This document shows, one piece after another, positions 16,750 to 24,279 of a stretch of 34,987 nt of DNA. Within the stretch, counting starts at the first letter, position 1. Each line of letters opens with the position of its first letter. The notes beneath the pieces were generated by a model that had not been told where the DNA came from, did not search any database, and worked only from the letters and a program-made list of their open reading frames with translations. Made by a program: the position numbers and the translations under genes. Origin of the DNA: Comamonadaceae bacterium (lineage in GTDB: Bacteria > Pseudomonadota > Gammaproteobacteria > Burkholderiales > Burkholderiaceae_C); contig CANFLX010000028.1 of NCBI GenBank assembly GCA_947447985.1, forward strand, positions 1 to 34,987, in the 5' to 3' direction.

Positions 16750-16781
16750 TGAGGTGCCTGTCCTCTAAGATGGGCGCCTCA
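16750..16781 (+). other. stem-loop between winged-helix and membrane-protein genes
   Basis: TGAGGTGCC (16750-16758) pairs with GGCGCCTCA (16773-16781), nine pairs with one G-U. No T-tract follows, so it is not a standard intrinsic terminator. It could reduce readthrough or protect an mRNA end; function not shown. Confidence 0.35.
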
Positions 16782-16801
16782 ACTACGAAAGCGGTACGTT
16801 T

Positions 16802-17347
16802 ATGCCCCTGCAGAGTGTCACCCTGATCGTTGGTCTGACGGCGCTTGTGTACGCCGGCTTTTATTTTTTGAATGGTCTGCTTTTCTCGGTGTTCGACCAT
16901 GCACCGGGTGTCATGTGGATTTTCATTCCCAGCAGCGTTCGACTCACCAACACCTTGGTCTTTGGCGCTTGGGGTGCGTTTGGCATCGTTCTGGGTTCGC
17001 TGATGGTGGCTTTTCAGGATACGCGTCTGATCGACCCGGTCACCGTCTCGGTCGCCGCCCTTATCTCAGGTCTCGCCCCGCTCCTTGCGCGCCAAATGTG
17101 CCTGAGCCTCACCGATTTGAAGGTCGACTTGGACCAGTTGACCGCAAATGCCTTGTTGCGTGTCGTGCTGATGTTTTCCGCGGTGAATGCGGCCTCGCAG
17201 CAAGTATGGTTTGCATGGCGCGGGAACTCGGAAAACGCCTTAAGCAACTTCCTCGTCATGTGTTTTGGCGACATCGCGGGCACCTTGTTGGTGCTCTATC
17301 TGGGCAGAAGTCTCCTCGCCTTGGCCACCCGCCTGCGCAGGGGATAA
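16802..17347 (+). CDS. multi-pass membrane protein, unknown function
   Basis: The 181-aa protein has about five hydrophobic segments (near residues 7-31, 49-70, 79-97, 118-136, 149-172) and a basic C-terminal end (TRLRRG). The segment IPSSVRLTNTLVFGAWGAFGIVLGSLMVAF faintly recalls MASE1-type membrane sensor domains (key part SSVRLTNTLVFGAWG), but no signalling domain follows. It ends ten bases before the uup start, so the two may be co-transcribed. I do not recognise a named family. Confidence 0.72.
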   Translation: MPLQSVTLIVGLTALVYAGFYFLNGLLFSVFDHAPGVMWIFIPSSVRLTNTLVFGAWGAFGIVLGSLMVAFQDTRLIDPVTVSVAALISGLAPLLARQMCLSLTDLKVDLDQLTANALLRVVLMFSAVNAASQQVWFAWRGNSENALSNFLVMCFGDIAGTLLVLYLGRSLLALATRLRRG

Positions 17348-17357
17348 TCTCCCCCAC

Positions 17358-19307
17358 ATGGCACTGATTACTCTCCTGGACGCCCAACTCGCATTTGGAC
17401 ACGTACCCCTGCTCGACCACGCAGGCTTCTCACTCGAAACCGCAGAACGCGTTGGCTTGATCGGACGCAATGGCGCCGGCAAATCGTCCATGCTCAAAAT
17501 TCTGGCGGGCATGGAAAAACCCGACGACGGCGTCGTGCAGGTGCAAAGCAACACCCGCATTGCCTATGTGGCGCAAGAACCCAATCTTGACGGTGAGACC
17601 ACCGTGTTCGAGTCGGTCAGCCTGGGACTGCAGCGCATCCGCCACCTGATCGAGGAATACTCCCAAGGCCATGGCGACCTCGACGCCATGCAAAGCGAGA
17701 TTGAAGCGCTGGACGGTTGGAACTGGGAGCAGCGGGTGGGCGAGACCTTGCACCGCCTGCACTTGAACCCCGAGGCCATCATCAGCACGCTCTCTGGCGG
17801 TACCAAAAAGCGCGTGGCCTTGGCACAAGCGCTGGTGGCGCAGCCCGAAGTACTGCTTCTCGACGAGCCTACCAACCATCTGGACCTGGACTCGATCGAA
17901 TGGCTCGAAGGTCTGTTGATCGACTTCAAGGGCAGCATCATCACCATCACCCACGACCGCTCCTTTTTGGACAACGTGGCCACCCGCATCGTGGAACTCG
18001 ACCGTGGGAAGTTGCTGTCTTATCCCGGCAACTTCGCCGCCTACCTGGTGCAAAAAGAAGAGCAGCTGGCCCAAGAAGCGGTCATCAACGCCCGTGCCGA
18101 CAAATTGCTGGCCCAGGAAGAGGTGTGGATCCGCAAGGGCGTCGAAGCCCGCCGCACCCGCGCCACCGCCCGCATCGTGCGCTTGGAGAACCTGCGCGCC
18201 ACGCGTGAGGCCCGGCGAGAAGTGGTGGGAAGCGTCAACATGGATGTCAACAGTGGTGCGTCCAGCGGCAAACTGGTGGCCGAGCTCACCCATGTGTCCA
18301 AGACCTTTGGCGACAAGCCAATCGTGCGCGACTTCTCGGCCACCATTCTGCGGGGCGACAAGATTGGCTTGCTCGGCCCCAATGGCGCGGGAAAAACCAC
18401 CCTGCTCAAGCTCATTTTGGGCGAATACCAACCCGACCCTGCGCCTGCCAATGCTCCCGCCCCCGAGCCTGGCCACAGCCCCTGGGGCACGGTGCGCCAA
18501 GGGGCCAATATTTCGGTGGCCTACTTCGATCAAATGCGCAATGCGCTGAACATGGACGCCACGCTGGAAGACTTCATCAGCCCCGGCAGCGAGTGGATCG
18601 AGATTGGCAACCGCCGCCAGCACGTCAAAAGCTACCTGGGCGACTTTTTGTTCTCGCCAGCGCGTGCCAATTCCCCGGTGCGCAGCCTGAGCGGCGGCGA
18701 GCGCAACCGCCTGCTGCTGGCGCGTTTGTTCGCACGCCCTGCCAACGTGCTGGTGCTCGACGAGCCCACCAACGACCTCGACATCGACACCCTGGAGTTG
18801 CTCGAAGACCTTTTGCAAAACTACGACGGCACGGTGTTTTTGGTGAGCCATGACCGCACCTTTCTGGACAACGTGGTGACGAGCACCATCGCTTACGAGG
18901 GCGATGCCCGATGGCGCGAATACGAAGGCGGCGTGAGCGACTGGCTCACCCAAAGCAAGCGTGCCAGCGACATCGCGCAGGCCAAAGGCCAAAAGGGCGC
19001 GAGCCCGTTCAATTACGGGCGCGACCAAACGGCCAAAGCGCCTGCCGTATCCACACCGCTGGCACCTGTGGCAACCGCTCCCGTTAAAACCCGCAAGCTG
19101 AGCTTCAAAGAACAGCGCGAACTCGACAGCCTGCCTGAAAAGATCGCAGCACTCGAAGCGGAGCAGAGTGCCATCAACGCCGAATTGGCCGACGGCACCC
19201 TCTACGCCCGCGACAACGCACGCGCGCTGCAACTCGCCAGCCGCAACAGCGCGATTGAAGAAGAATTGCTGGCGGCGCTGGAGCGGTGGGAGCAGTTGGG
19301 GGTGTGA
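17358..19307 (+). CDS. uup: ABC-F ATPase Uup
   Basis: The 649-aa protein has two soluble ABC cassettes and no membrane helices. Cassette 1 has GRNGAGKS (36-43), LSGGTKKRVALAQAL and LLLDEPTNHLD; cassette 2 has GPNGAGKTT, LSGGERNRLLLARLF and VLDEPTNDLD. A linker of charged helices joins them, and the last 80 residues (SFKEQRELDSLPEKIAALEAEQ) form the coiled coil that marks Uup within ABC-F. ABC-F proteins act on ribosomes; Uup is also linked to suppression of transposon excision and to branched DNA. The ATG at 17358 begins the cassette properly; the frame continues upstream only within the preceding gene. Confidence 0.93.
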   Translation: MALITLLDAQLAFGHVPLLDHAGFSLETAERVGLIGRNGAGKSSMLKILAGMEKPDDGVVQVQSNTRIAYVAQEPNLDGETTVFESVSLGLQRIRHLIEEYSQGHGDLDAMQSEIEALDGWNWEQRVGETLHRLHLNPEAIISTLSGGTKKRVALAQALVAQPEVLLLDEPTNHLDLDSIEWLEGLLIDFKGSIITITHDRSFLDNVATRIVELDRGKLLSYPGNFAAYLVQKEEQLAQEAVINARADKLLAQEEVWIRKGVEARRTRATARIVRLENLRATREARREVVGSVNMDVNSGASSGKLVAELTHVSKTFGDKPIVRDFSATILRGDKIGLLGPNGAGKTTLLKLILGEYQPDPAPANAPAPEPGHSPWGTVRQGANISVAYFDQMRNALNMDATLEDFISPGSEWIEIGNRRQHVKSYLGDFLFSPARANSPVRSLSGGERNRLLLARLFARPANVLVLDEPTNDLDIDTLELLEDLLQNYDGTVFLVSHDRTFLDNVVTSTIAYEGDARWREYEGGVSDWLTQSKRASDIAQAKGQKGASPFNYGRDQTAKAPAVSTPLAPVATAPVKTRKLSFKEQRELDSLPEKIAALEAEQSAINAELADGTLYARDNARALQLASRNSAIEEELLAALERWEQLGV

Positions 19308-19392
19308 AATCGCCCCTAGGAGAAACCCGTAATTGCCGTTTAAAATGAATTTCCCATTTTTGGGACGCCCATAGTCATTTTGGAGGAGTTTT

Positions 19393-19950
19393 ATGCGTAA
19401 TTTGCGATTGGCCGCGCTGGCCTTGACCTGCTTGACCGTTCCCCTGGCCTTTGCGCAAAAAGCGCCTGGTGGGTTGTATGGAGAGTTGGGCTACACGATG
19501 GTTACTGTGTCTCCAACGACTTTGCCGGACTTTAAGCCATCGGCATTGCGCGGCATCGTTGGGTACCAAGTCAACTCTAACCTTTCTGTGGAAGGTATGC
19601 TTGGAATGGGTATGTCTGACGGCACCGCAACGATTACTGCGAATAACGCGTCTGCTACTGCCAATGTAAAGGTGGACTCCATGTATGGTGTCTACGGGAA
19701 AGTGAAGGCAGAACTGGCGCCTGGGTTTGAGGCATTTGGTCGGGCAGGATATTCAAAGTCCAATGCGGTGTTGTCGGTCAGCTCTTTTGGATATTCCCAG
19801 AGCAACAGCACCGATGGTTTCTCTTGGGGCGTGGGAGCAGCCTTTGCTGTTTCCCCCAGCGTTTCAGTAACTGTTGACTACATGTCGTACGCCAGCAAAG
19901 ACGATGTCAAAGTGACTGGACCCACTTTCGGCGTGGCGTTCAAGTTCTGA
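19393..19950 (+). CDS. small outer-membrane beta-barrel protein
   Basis: The 185-aa precursor has a clear signal peptide (MRNLRLAALALTCLTVPLAFA, cleavage after AFA near residue 21) and a mature part of alternating hydrophobic/polar strands (GLYGELGYTMVTV, VYGKVKAELAPGFEAFGRAGYS, FSWGVGAAFAVSPSVSVTVDYMSY) ending in VAFKF, with a terminal Phe that the BAM complex recognises. It fits the OmpA/OmpW-like eight-stranded beta-barrel class with no periplasmic domain. AGGAG lies seven bases before the ATG. Codon use is less GC-biased than its neighbours (many T-ending codons), which may mean different expression or later acquisition. A terminator follows at 19981. Confidence 0.83.
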   Translation: MRNLRLAALALTCLTVPLAFAQKAPGGLYGELGYTMVTVSPTTLPDFKPSALRGIVGYQVNSNLSVEGMLGMGMSDGTATITANNASATANVKVDSMYGVYGKVKAELAPGFEAFGRAGYSKSNAVLSVSSFGYSQSNSTDGFSWGVGAAFAVSPSVSVTVDYMSYASKDDVKVTGPTFGVAFKF

Positions 19951-19980
19951 TCGAACCCATCTGCGTTCCCGCAAAGAAAT

Positions 19981-20006
19981 AGCCCGCTGCATGCGGGCTT
20001 TTTCTT
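19981..20006 (+). terminator. intrinsic terminator of the beta-barrel gene
   Basis: AGCCCGC (19981-19987) and GCGGGCT (19993-19999) form a seven-pair stem with a five-base loop, followed by a T-rich run (TTTTTCTT). It stands 30 bases after the stop codon of the beta-barrel gene. Confidence 0.85.
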
Positions 20007-20131
20007 GTCTGTCAAGCCGGCTCGCCGCGCGATACTTGAAGAGCATTAGCGCCGTCAGAGTCGCCTAGTGTGTTCGTCTAGCATGCGTCGTGTGCCTTTG
20101 CCGCGGCGTCGTCAAAAGCCGGGGCGATTGT

Positions 20132-20620
20132 TCAGGCGGGTGCTACCAGCGAGAGCGCAGGAAAGTAGCTACGGTAACGCGCAACATCGCGGGTGAGCAG
20201 CTGCAACTGCGCCACCAACGCATGTGCGCCAATGTAGAAATCTGGCATGGGCGACGACTTCAGACCCGAAGACAGACGGTAAACCTTGAAAGCCTGACCG
20301 GCCAAAAACGCCGCGTCCCAGGGCAGGGCGGCCTTGACCAGCGGCAGGCCTGCAAGCGCCACTTCCAAGTCGCTGGCCCGCTCAAAATGCGGGCTGATCT
20401 CTGCCAAGATCAATGGGTTGATGAGCAAGGGCCCCAATGCAGCGCAACGGTCCAGTTGATCCAGCGACCAATCGGCCCAGGTCGGGTCGTCGGCCAGCAC
20501 GTCGATCAATACGCAGCTGTCCACCAAGGTGCCGCGTGGCAAAGTGTCGACCAGGTAGCGCGCATCTGGCTCGCTTACCGAAGGCGCAATGGCCGCGCTC
20601 GATGCGGAGGGCTGCACCAT
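20132..20620 (-). CDS. vapC: VapC-type PIN-domain toxin
   Basis: The 162-aa protein carries the PIN nuclease fold: Asp34 in LVDSCVLIDVL, a Glu in LILAEIS (about 74), Asp in MPDFYIGAHA (about 126) and Asp in LTRDVARYRSYFP (about 144), the four acidic residues that hold the metal. VapC toxins cut RNA, often initiator tRNA or rRNA loops. The ATG follows the antitoxin stop directly (TAA-ATG), showing coupling. About 30 residues precede the PIN core, longer than usual, but the stop-start junction supports this start. Target unknown. Confidence 0.88.
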   Translation of the reverse strand: MVQPSASSAAIAPSVSEPDARYLVDTLPRGTLVDSCVLIDVLADDPTWADWSLDQLDRCAALGPLLINPLILAEISPHFERASDLEVALAGLPLVKAALPWDAAFLAGQAFKVYRLSSGLKSSPMPDFYIGAHALVAQLQLLTRDVARYRSYFPALSLVAPA

Positions 20621-20860
20621 TTAGCTGCGCAAAAATGCCATGAACTCGTCGGTGCCCATGCCTTTGAATTGGGTGGCATTGGCGCTGCCGCGTACGCGCT
20701 CAAAGGCGCTGCGCGCGGTGGTAGCGGGTGCTTTGACGGCGCGAATCACCACATCGCCGTTCTCGCGCACCTCAAACTCTACCTCGCTGTGGGGATGCAA
20801 ACCCGCTTGTTCTCGCACCGACTGTGGAATGGTGACCTGGCCCTTGCTGGTGATTTTCAT
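20621..20860 (-). CDS. vapB: AbrB-type antitoxin VapB
   Basis: The 79-aa protein begins MKITSKGQVTIPQSVREQAGL, the typical SpoVT/AbrB swapped-hairpin DNA-binding domain (key part KGQVTIPQ), followed by VEFEVRENGDVVIRA and a C-terminal segment (GTDEFMAFLRS) that would bind and block the toxin. AAGGA precedes the ATG at 20860 by about six bases; the longer frame from 20899 lacks such a site and would cover the operator, so it is rejected. The gene is directly upstream of vapC and likely represses its own promoter. Confidence 0.9.
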   Translation of the reverse strand: MKITSKGQVTIPQSVREQAGLHPHSEVEFEVRENGDVVIRAVKAPATTARSAFERVRGSANATQFKGMGTDEFMAFLRS

Positions 20861-20867
20861 AGAAATC

Positions 20868-20893
20868 CTTACTTGGAAAGTAAGAATCTTACT
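20868..20893. promoter_or_regulatory. vapBC operator
   Basis: CTTACTT (20868-20874) and AAGTAAG (20878-20884) are perfect inverted arms with a three-base spacer. A further half-site, CTTACT (20888-20893), follows and overlaps the stop codon of the CoA-transferase gene. The site is eight bases upstream of the vapB ATG, where an antitoxin or toxin-antitoxin complex would block transcription. Confidence 0.65.
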
Positions 20894-22142
20894 CAACAAT
20901 ACCCCTGCTTCGCAAGTCGGTCAAAGCCCTTGCGTCTAAGCCCAGCTCAGCCAGCACCTCCTGCGTGTGTTCCCCCAACGCAGGCGGTGCGCGGTGCAGT
21001 ACCGGTGGCGTGTCCTGCAGGCGCAGCGGACTGGCTACGGACGCAATGGAGCTCAGGCCGGTCTGGGCCATTGCTTGCGGTGCCACAGCTTGGTGCACCA
21101 CCAATTGGCGTGCTTGTACCTGCGGGTCGTCAAAGGCCTGTGCCACGGTGTTGATGGGCCCGCAGGGCACCGCGCGGTGCTCCAGCAGTGCCACCCATTG
21201 CGCAGTGCTGCGTTTGCGGGTCTCCAATTCGATCAATGGAATCAAATCCTCGCGGTGGCGCACCCGGTCGGTGTTGGTGCAGAAGCGCGGGTCGCTGGCC
21301 CACTGCGGCTGCTCGGCGGCCTGGGCAAAGCGCGCAAACTGGCCGTCGTTGCCCACGGCCAGCAGCATGGCGCCGTCGGCCGTGGCGAATTCCTGGTAGG
21401 GCACCAAGCTGGGGTGGCTGTTGCCCTGGCGCACCGGGTTGACGCCCGCATTCAAAAAACCAGCGGCCTGGTTGGCCAGAATGGCCATGCCGACATCGAG
21501 CAGGCTCATGTCGATGTGCTGGCCGACTCCGGTGCGATGGCGCACTTCTACCGCGGCCAGGATGGCGCTGCAGGCGTACACACCGGTGAACAAATCGGTC
21601 AGCGCCACGCCCACCCGCTGGGGTGAGCCGCCAGGTGTGCCTTCGGCTTTGCCGGTGATGCTCATCATGCCGCTCATGGCCTGCACCATCAGGTCATAGC
21701 CCGCGCGTTCGGCATACGGCCCGTCCTGGCCAAAGCCGGTGACCGAGCAGTAAATGAGGCGGGGATTCAGCGCGTGCAGATTGGCGTAGTCCAGCCCATA
21801 GTGCGCCAGTCCGCCGACCTTGAAGTTCTCCACCAGAATGTCGCTGCTCAAAGCCATCTGGCGAATCAGCGCCTGGCCCTCGGGCCGTGCGATGTCAATG
21901 GCGATGGATCGCTTGTTGCGGTTGCAGGAGGCGTAGTAGCTGGCATGCGCCGTGTCCTGGCCCTGTGCATCCTTCATGAACGGAGGGCCCCAGTGGCGGG
22001 TGTCGTCCCCTGCGCCCGGGCGCTCCACCTTGACCACATCGGCACCCAGGTCTGCCAGCATCTGGGTGCACCACGGGCCCGCCAGCACGCGGGAGAGGTC
22101 GAGCACCTTCAGGTGCGCCAGCGCGGCGGGTTTCTCAGACAT
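20889..22142 (-). CDS. CaiB/BaiF-type CoA-transferase, likely glutarate-specific
   Basis: The 417-aa protein is a class III CoA-transferase: LKVLDLSRVLAGPWCTQMLADLGADVVKVERP at the start (key motif RVLAGPWCTQML), the catalytic Asp in GYDLMVQAMSG (about residue 172), and GVALTDLFTG. These enzymes move CoA between carboxylic acids. It starts three bases after glutaryl-CoA dehydrogenase, so I infer it activates glutarate using succinyl-CoA, as the SUGCT-type enzymes do. Its 3' end touches the vapBC operator. Substrate is from context. Confidence 0.88.
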   Translation of the reverse strand: MSEKPAALAHLKVLDLSRVLAGPWCTQMLADLGADVVKVERPGAGDDTRHWGPPFMKDAQGQDTAHASYYASCNRNKRSIAIDIARPEGQALIRQMALSSDILVENFKVGGLAHYGLDYANLHALNPRLIYCSVTGFGQDGPYAERAGYDLMVQAMSGMMSITGKAEGTPGGSPQRVGVALTDLFTGVYACSAILAAVEVRHRTGVGQHIDMSLLDVGMAILANQAAGFLNAGVNPVRQGNSHPSLVPYQEFATADGAMLLAVGNDGQFARFAQAAEQPQWASDPRFCTNTDRVRHREDLIPLIELETRKRSTAQWVALLEHRAVPCGPINTVAQAFDDPQVQARQLVVHQAVAPQAMAQTGLSSIASVASPLRLQDTPPVLHRAPPALGEHTQEVLAELGLDARALTDLRSRGIVE

Positions 22143-22145
22143 CGC

Positions 22146-23342
22146 TCAATTGGCAAAGGCGGCAATGCCGGTCATGGCGCGACCCAAAATCAGGGCGTGG
22201 ATATCGTGCGTGCCTTCGTAGGTGTTGACCACTTCGAGGTTCACCAGGTGGCGTGCCACGCCGAACTCGTCGCTGATGCCGTTGCCACCCATCATGTCGC
22301 GCGCCATGCGGGCAATGTCCAAGGACTTGCCGCAGGAGTTGCGCTTGAGGATGGAGGTGATTTCTACCGAGGCCGTGCCTTCGTCTTTCATGCGGCCCAG
22401 GCGCAGGCAACCTTGCAGACCGAGTGCGATTTCGGTTTGCATGTCGGCCAGCTTTTTCTGAACCAACTGGTTGGCTGCCAGCGGACGGCCAAATTGCTGG
22501 CGGTCCAAGGTGTACTGGCGGGCCCGCGTCCAGCAGTCTTCGGCGGCGCCCAGCGCGCCCCAGGCAATGCCGTAACGCGCACTGTTGAGGCAGGTGAACG
22601 GACCTTTGAGGCCTTGCACCTCGGGGAAGGCGTTTTCTTCGGGGCAAAACACGCCGTCCATCACGATTTCACCGGTGATGCTGGCGCGCAGTCCGACTTT
22701 GCTGTGAATGGCGGGGGCGCTCAGGCCCGCCATGCCTTTTTCAAGAATGAAGCCCCGAATCGGGCCTACGGCTCCGCTCTCTGACACTTCTTTGGCCCAG
22801 ACCACAAACACGTCGGCAATCGGGCTGTTGCTGATCCACATCTTGGAGCCGCTGAGCTTGTAGCCGCCAGCGACCTTTTGGGCGCGGGTGGCCATGGATG
22901 CGGGGTCGGAGCCGTGGTCGGGCTCGGTCAGGCCAAAGCACCCGATCCATTCACCGGTGGCCAGCTTGGGCAGGAATTTTTGGCGTTGTCCTTCGGTGCC
23001 GAATTCGAAAATCGGCACCATCACCAGCGAGCTTTGCACGCTCATCATCGATCGGTAGCCGCTGTCGACCCGTTCGACTTCGCGCGCAATCAGCCCGTAG
23101 CAGACGTAATTGAGTGCCGGGCCGCCATAGGCCTCGGGGATGGTTGGCCCCAGCAGCCCGAGTTCACCCATTTCCCGAAAAACTGCTGGGTCGGTCGCGC
23201 CGTTGCGAAAGGCCAGCGTCACGCGCGGCAACAACTTGTCCTGACAATAGGCGGCGGCGGCGTCACGCACCATGCGCTCGTCGTCACTGAGTTGGCTGTC
23301 GAGCAAAAAAGGGTCTTGCCAGTTGAATGCGGCGTGGGCCAT
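22146..23342 (-). CDS. gcdH: glutaryl-CoA dehydrogenase
   Basis: The 398-aa protein is an acyl-CoA dehydrogenase. The signature [17 protein letters not shown] binds FAD and acyl-Co[17 protein letters not shown] follows, and the catalytic Glu lies in [20 protein letters not shown], the sequence form typical of glutaryl-CoA dehydrogenase. It converts glutaryl-CoA to crotonyl-CoA and CO2 in lysine, tryptophan and benzoyl-CoA breakdown, with electrons passed to ETF. GGAGA stands about nine bases before the ATG at 23342; an upstream in-frame extension has unrelated sequence and is not used. It is followed by the CoA-transferase. Confidence 0.94.
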   Translation of the reverse strand: MAHAAFNWQDPFLLDSQLSDDERMVRDAAAAYCQDKLLPRVTLAFRNGATDPAVFREMGELGLLGPTIPEAYGGPALNYVCYGLIAREVERVDSGYRSMMSVQSSLVMVPIFEFGTEGQRQKFLPKLATGEWIGCFGLTEPDHGSDPASMATRAQKVAGGYKLSGSKMWISNSPIADVFVVWAKEVSESGAVGPIRGFILEKGMAGLSAPAIHSKVGLRASITGEIVMDGVFCPEENAFPEVQGLKGPFTCLNSARYGIAWGALGAAEDCWTRARQYTLDRQQFGRPLAANQLVQKKLADMQTEIALGLQGCLRLGRMKDEGTASVEITSILKRNSCGKSLDIARMARDMMGGNGISDEFGVARHLVNLEVVNTYEGTHDIHALILGRAMTGIAAFAN

Positions 23343-23407
23343 GGGGCGTTTCTCCAAAGATTGGCGGTAAGTTCCCGATGTTAGCCCGTGTACAGGGCGC
23401 GCCGCTG

Positions 23408-24184
23408 TCAGCGCAGGGCAATCGGCCCGTACCAAGCGACGGTGTTGCTATGGGTGTTGTCACTGTCAGTCATCAGCCCGATGCCCACGAGTGCGCCCGG
23501 AGCCTCGCCAAAGGCCTGCACAAAATCCGCGCGGATGTCGCGCTCATAGCTGCGCCACTGTTCCAAACCCTGGGCGCCAGACTCGACCACGATCTTGCGA
23601 ATGCGGTCAGTGCGCGGGTTGTGAATCACGCTGCCCACGGGGCGCTGGTTGCACCACACATACATCAAGGTGGCGTAGGGCATTTCCTCGCCCGTGACCA
23701 AACGCGCCAATTCATTGAGCATGGCGTTCTTGGGAGAAAAGGTGCTGCGGTCGCCCTCAAAGGCCAGCACCACGCGCACTGGCGAATCATCTAAATCGCG
23801 GTGTGCCATATCGGCCTTGTCAATCAGGGCCGGAACCAGCCAGGAAAAGGAGACGTGTGCCAAATTGCCCGGCTCGATGCGCACCGCCGTACGCAGCATG
23901 CTCGCCGATTCGTGGGCGTCGGCTTTGAGCGCGGTGCGTTGGCCCTGGCTGTTTGGAGGTGCTTGGGTGTCCAGCGAGTACAAGGTGGGCGACTTTGCCG
24001 GAAATTGCACTTCGTGCCATGCGATCTGGTCTTGGGCCGTCCAATGCGTGAGGGCCCATGGCGGTGCACCAGGTACTGGCGGCTTGGGTGCTGCGCAGCC
24101 CACAAGCAGCGCCACCGACAGGGCTGCCATCCATCGAAACTGGGCGTACAGGCGGGGCGCGAACGCCAAGCTCAGATTTTTCAT
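23408..24184 (-). CDS. DUF3047 family lipoprotein
   Basis: The 258-aa protein has a basic start, a hydrophobic stretch, and a lipobox-like LLVGC (Cys30), pointing to a lipid-anchored protein. The body matches DUF3047: [34 protein letters not shown] (key part [14 protein letters not shown]), [15 protein letters not shown], and [13 protein letters not shown]. The domain's function is not known. It is divergent from radA with 95 bases between starts and 65 bases upstream of gcdH on the same strand. Confidence 0.78.
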   Translation of the reverse strand: MKNLSLAFAPRLYAQFRWMAALSVALLVGCAAPKPPVPGAPPWALTHWTAQDQIAWHEVQFPAKSPTLYSLDTQAPPNSQGQRTALKADAHESASMLRTAVRIEPGNLAHVSFSWLVPALIDKADMAHRDLDDSPVRVVLAFEGDRSTFSPKNAMLNELARLVTGEEMPYATLMYVWCNQRPVGSVIHNPRTDRIRKIVVESGAQGLEQWRSYERDIRADFVQAFGEAPGALVGIGLMTDSDNTHSNTVAWYGPIALR

Positions 24185-24252
24185 CGCCGACAGGATAGCG
24201 ACGCTGTGTGACGGCAGTATTCACTTAAACCCTCACTGTGTCGCCCAAATAT

Positions 24253-24274
24253 CTGTAATTACATACAGTATTAT
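24253..24274 (+). promoter_or_regulatory. LexA (SOS) box and -10 box of radA
   Basis: CTGT (24253-24256), eight AT-rich bases, then ACAG (24265-24268) is exactly the CTGT-N8-ACAG operator bound by LexA in beta- and gammaproteobacteria. TATTAT (24269-24274) follows at once and looks like a -10 box; transcription from it would begin close to 24280, at the radA ATG, giving a leaderless or nearly leaderless mRNA, in line with the absence of a ribosome site. No good -35 is seen. LexA bound here would block RNA polymerase. Confidence 0.68.
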
Positions 24275-24279
24275 TGCGC

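Noticed and set aside
17430-19232. 600-codon open frame on the minus strand opposite uup
   Set aside because: It lies wholly inside uup, has no recognisable domain and a His/Gln/Val-rich composition typical of antisense frames in GC-rich genes.
20861-20899. Longer N-terminus for the VapB antitoxin
   Set aside because: The extension covers the operator, lacks a ribosome site, and AbrB-type proteins start at the MKITSKGQ position.
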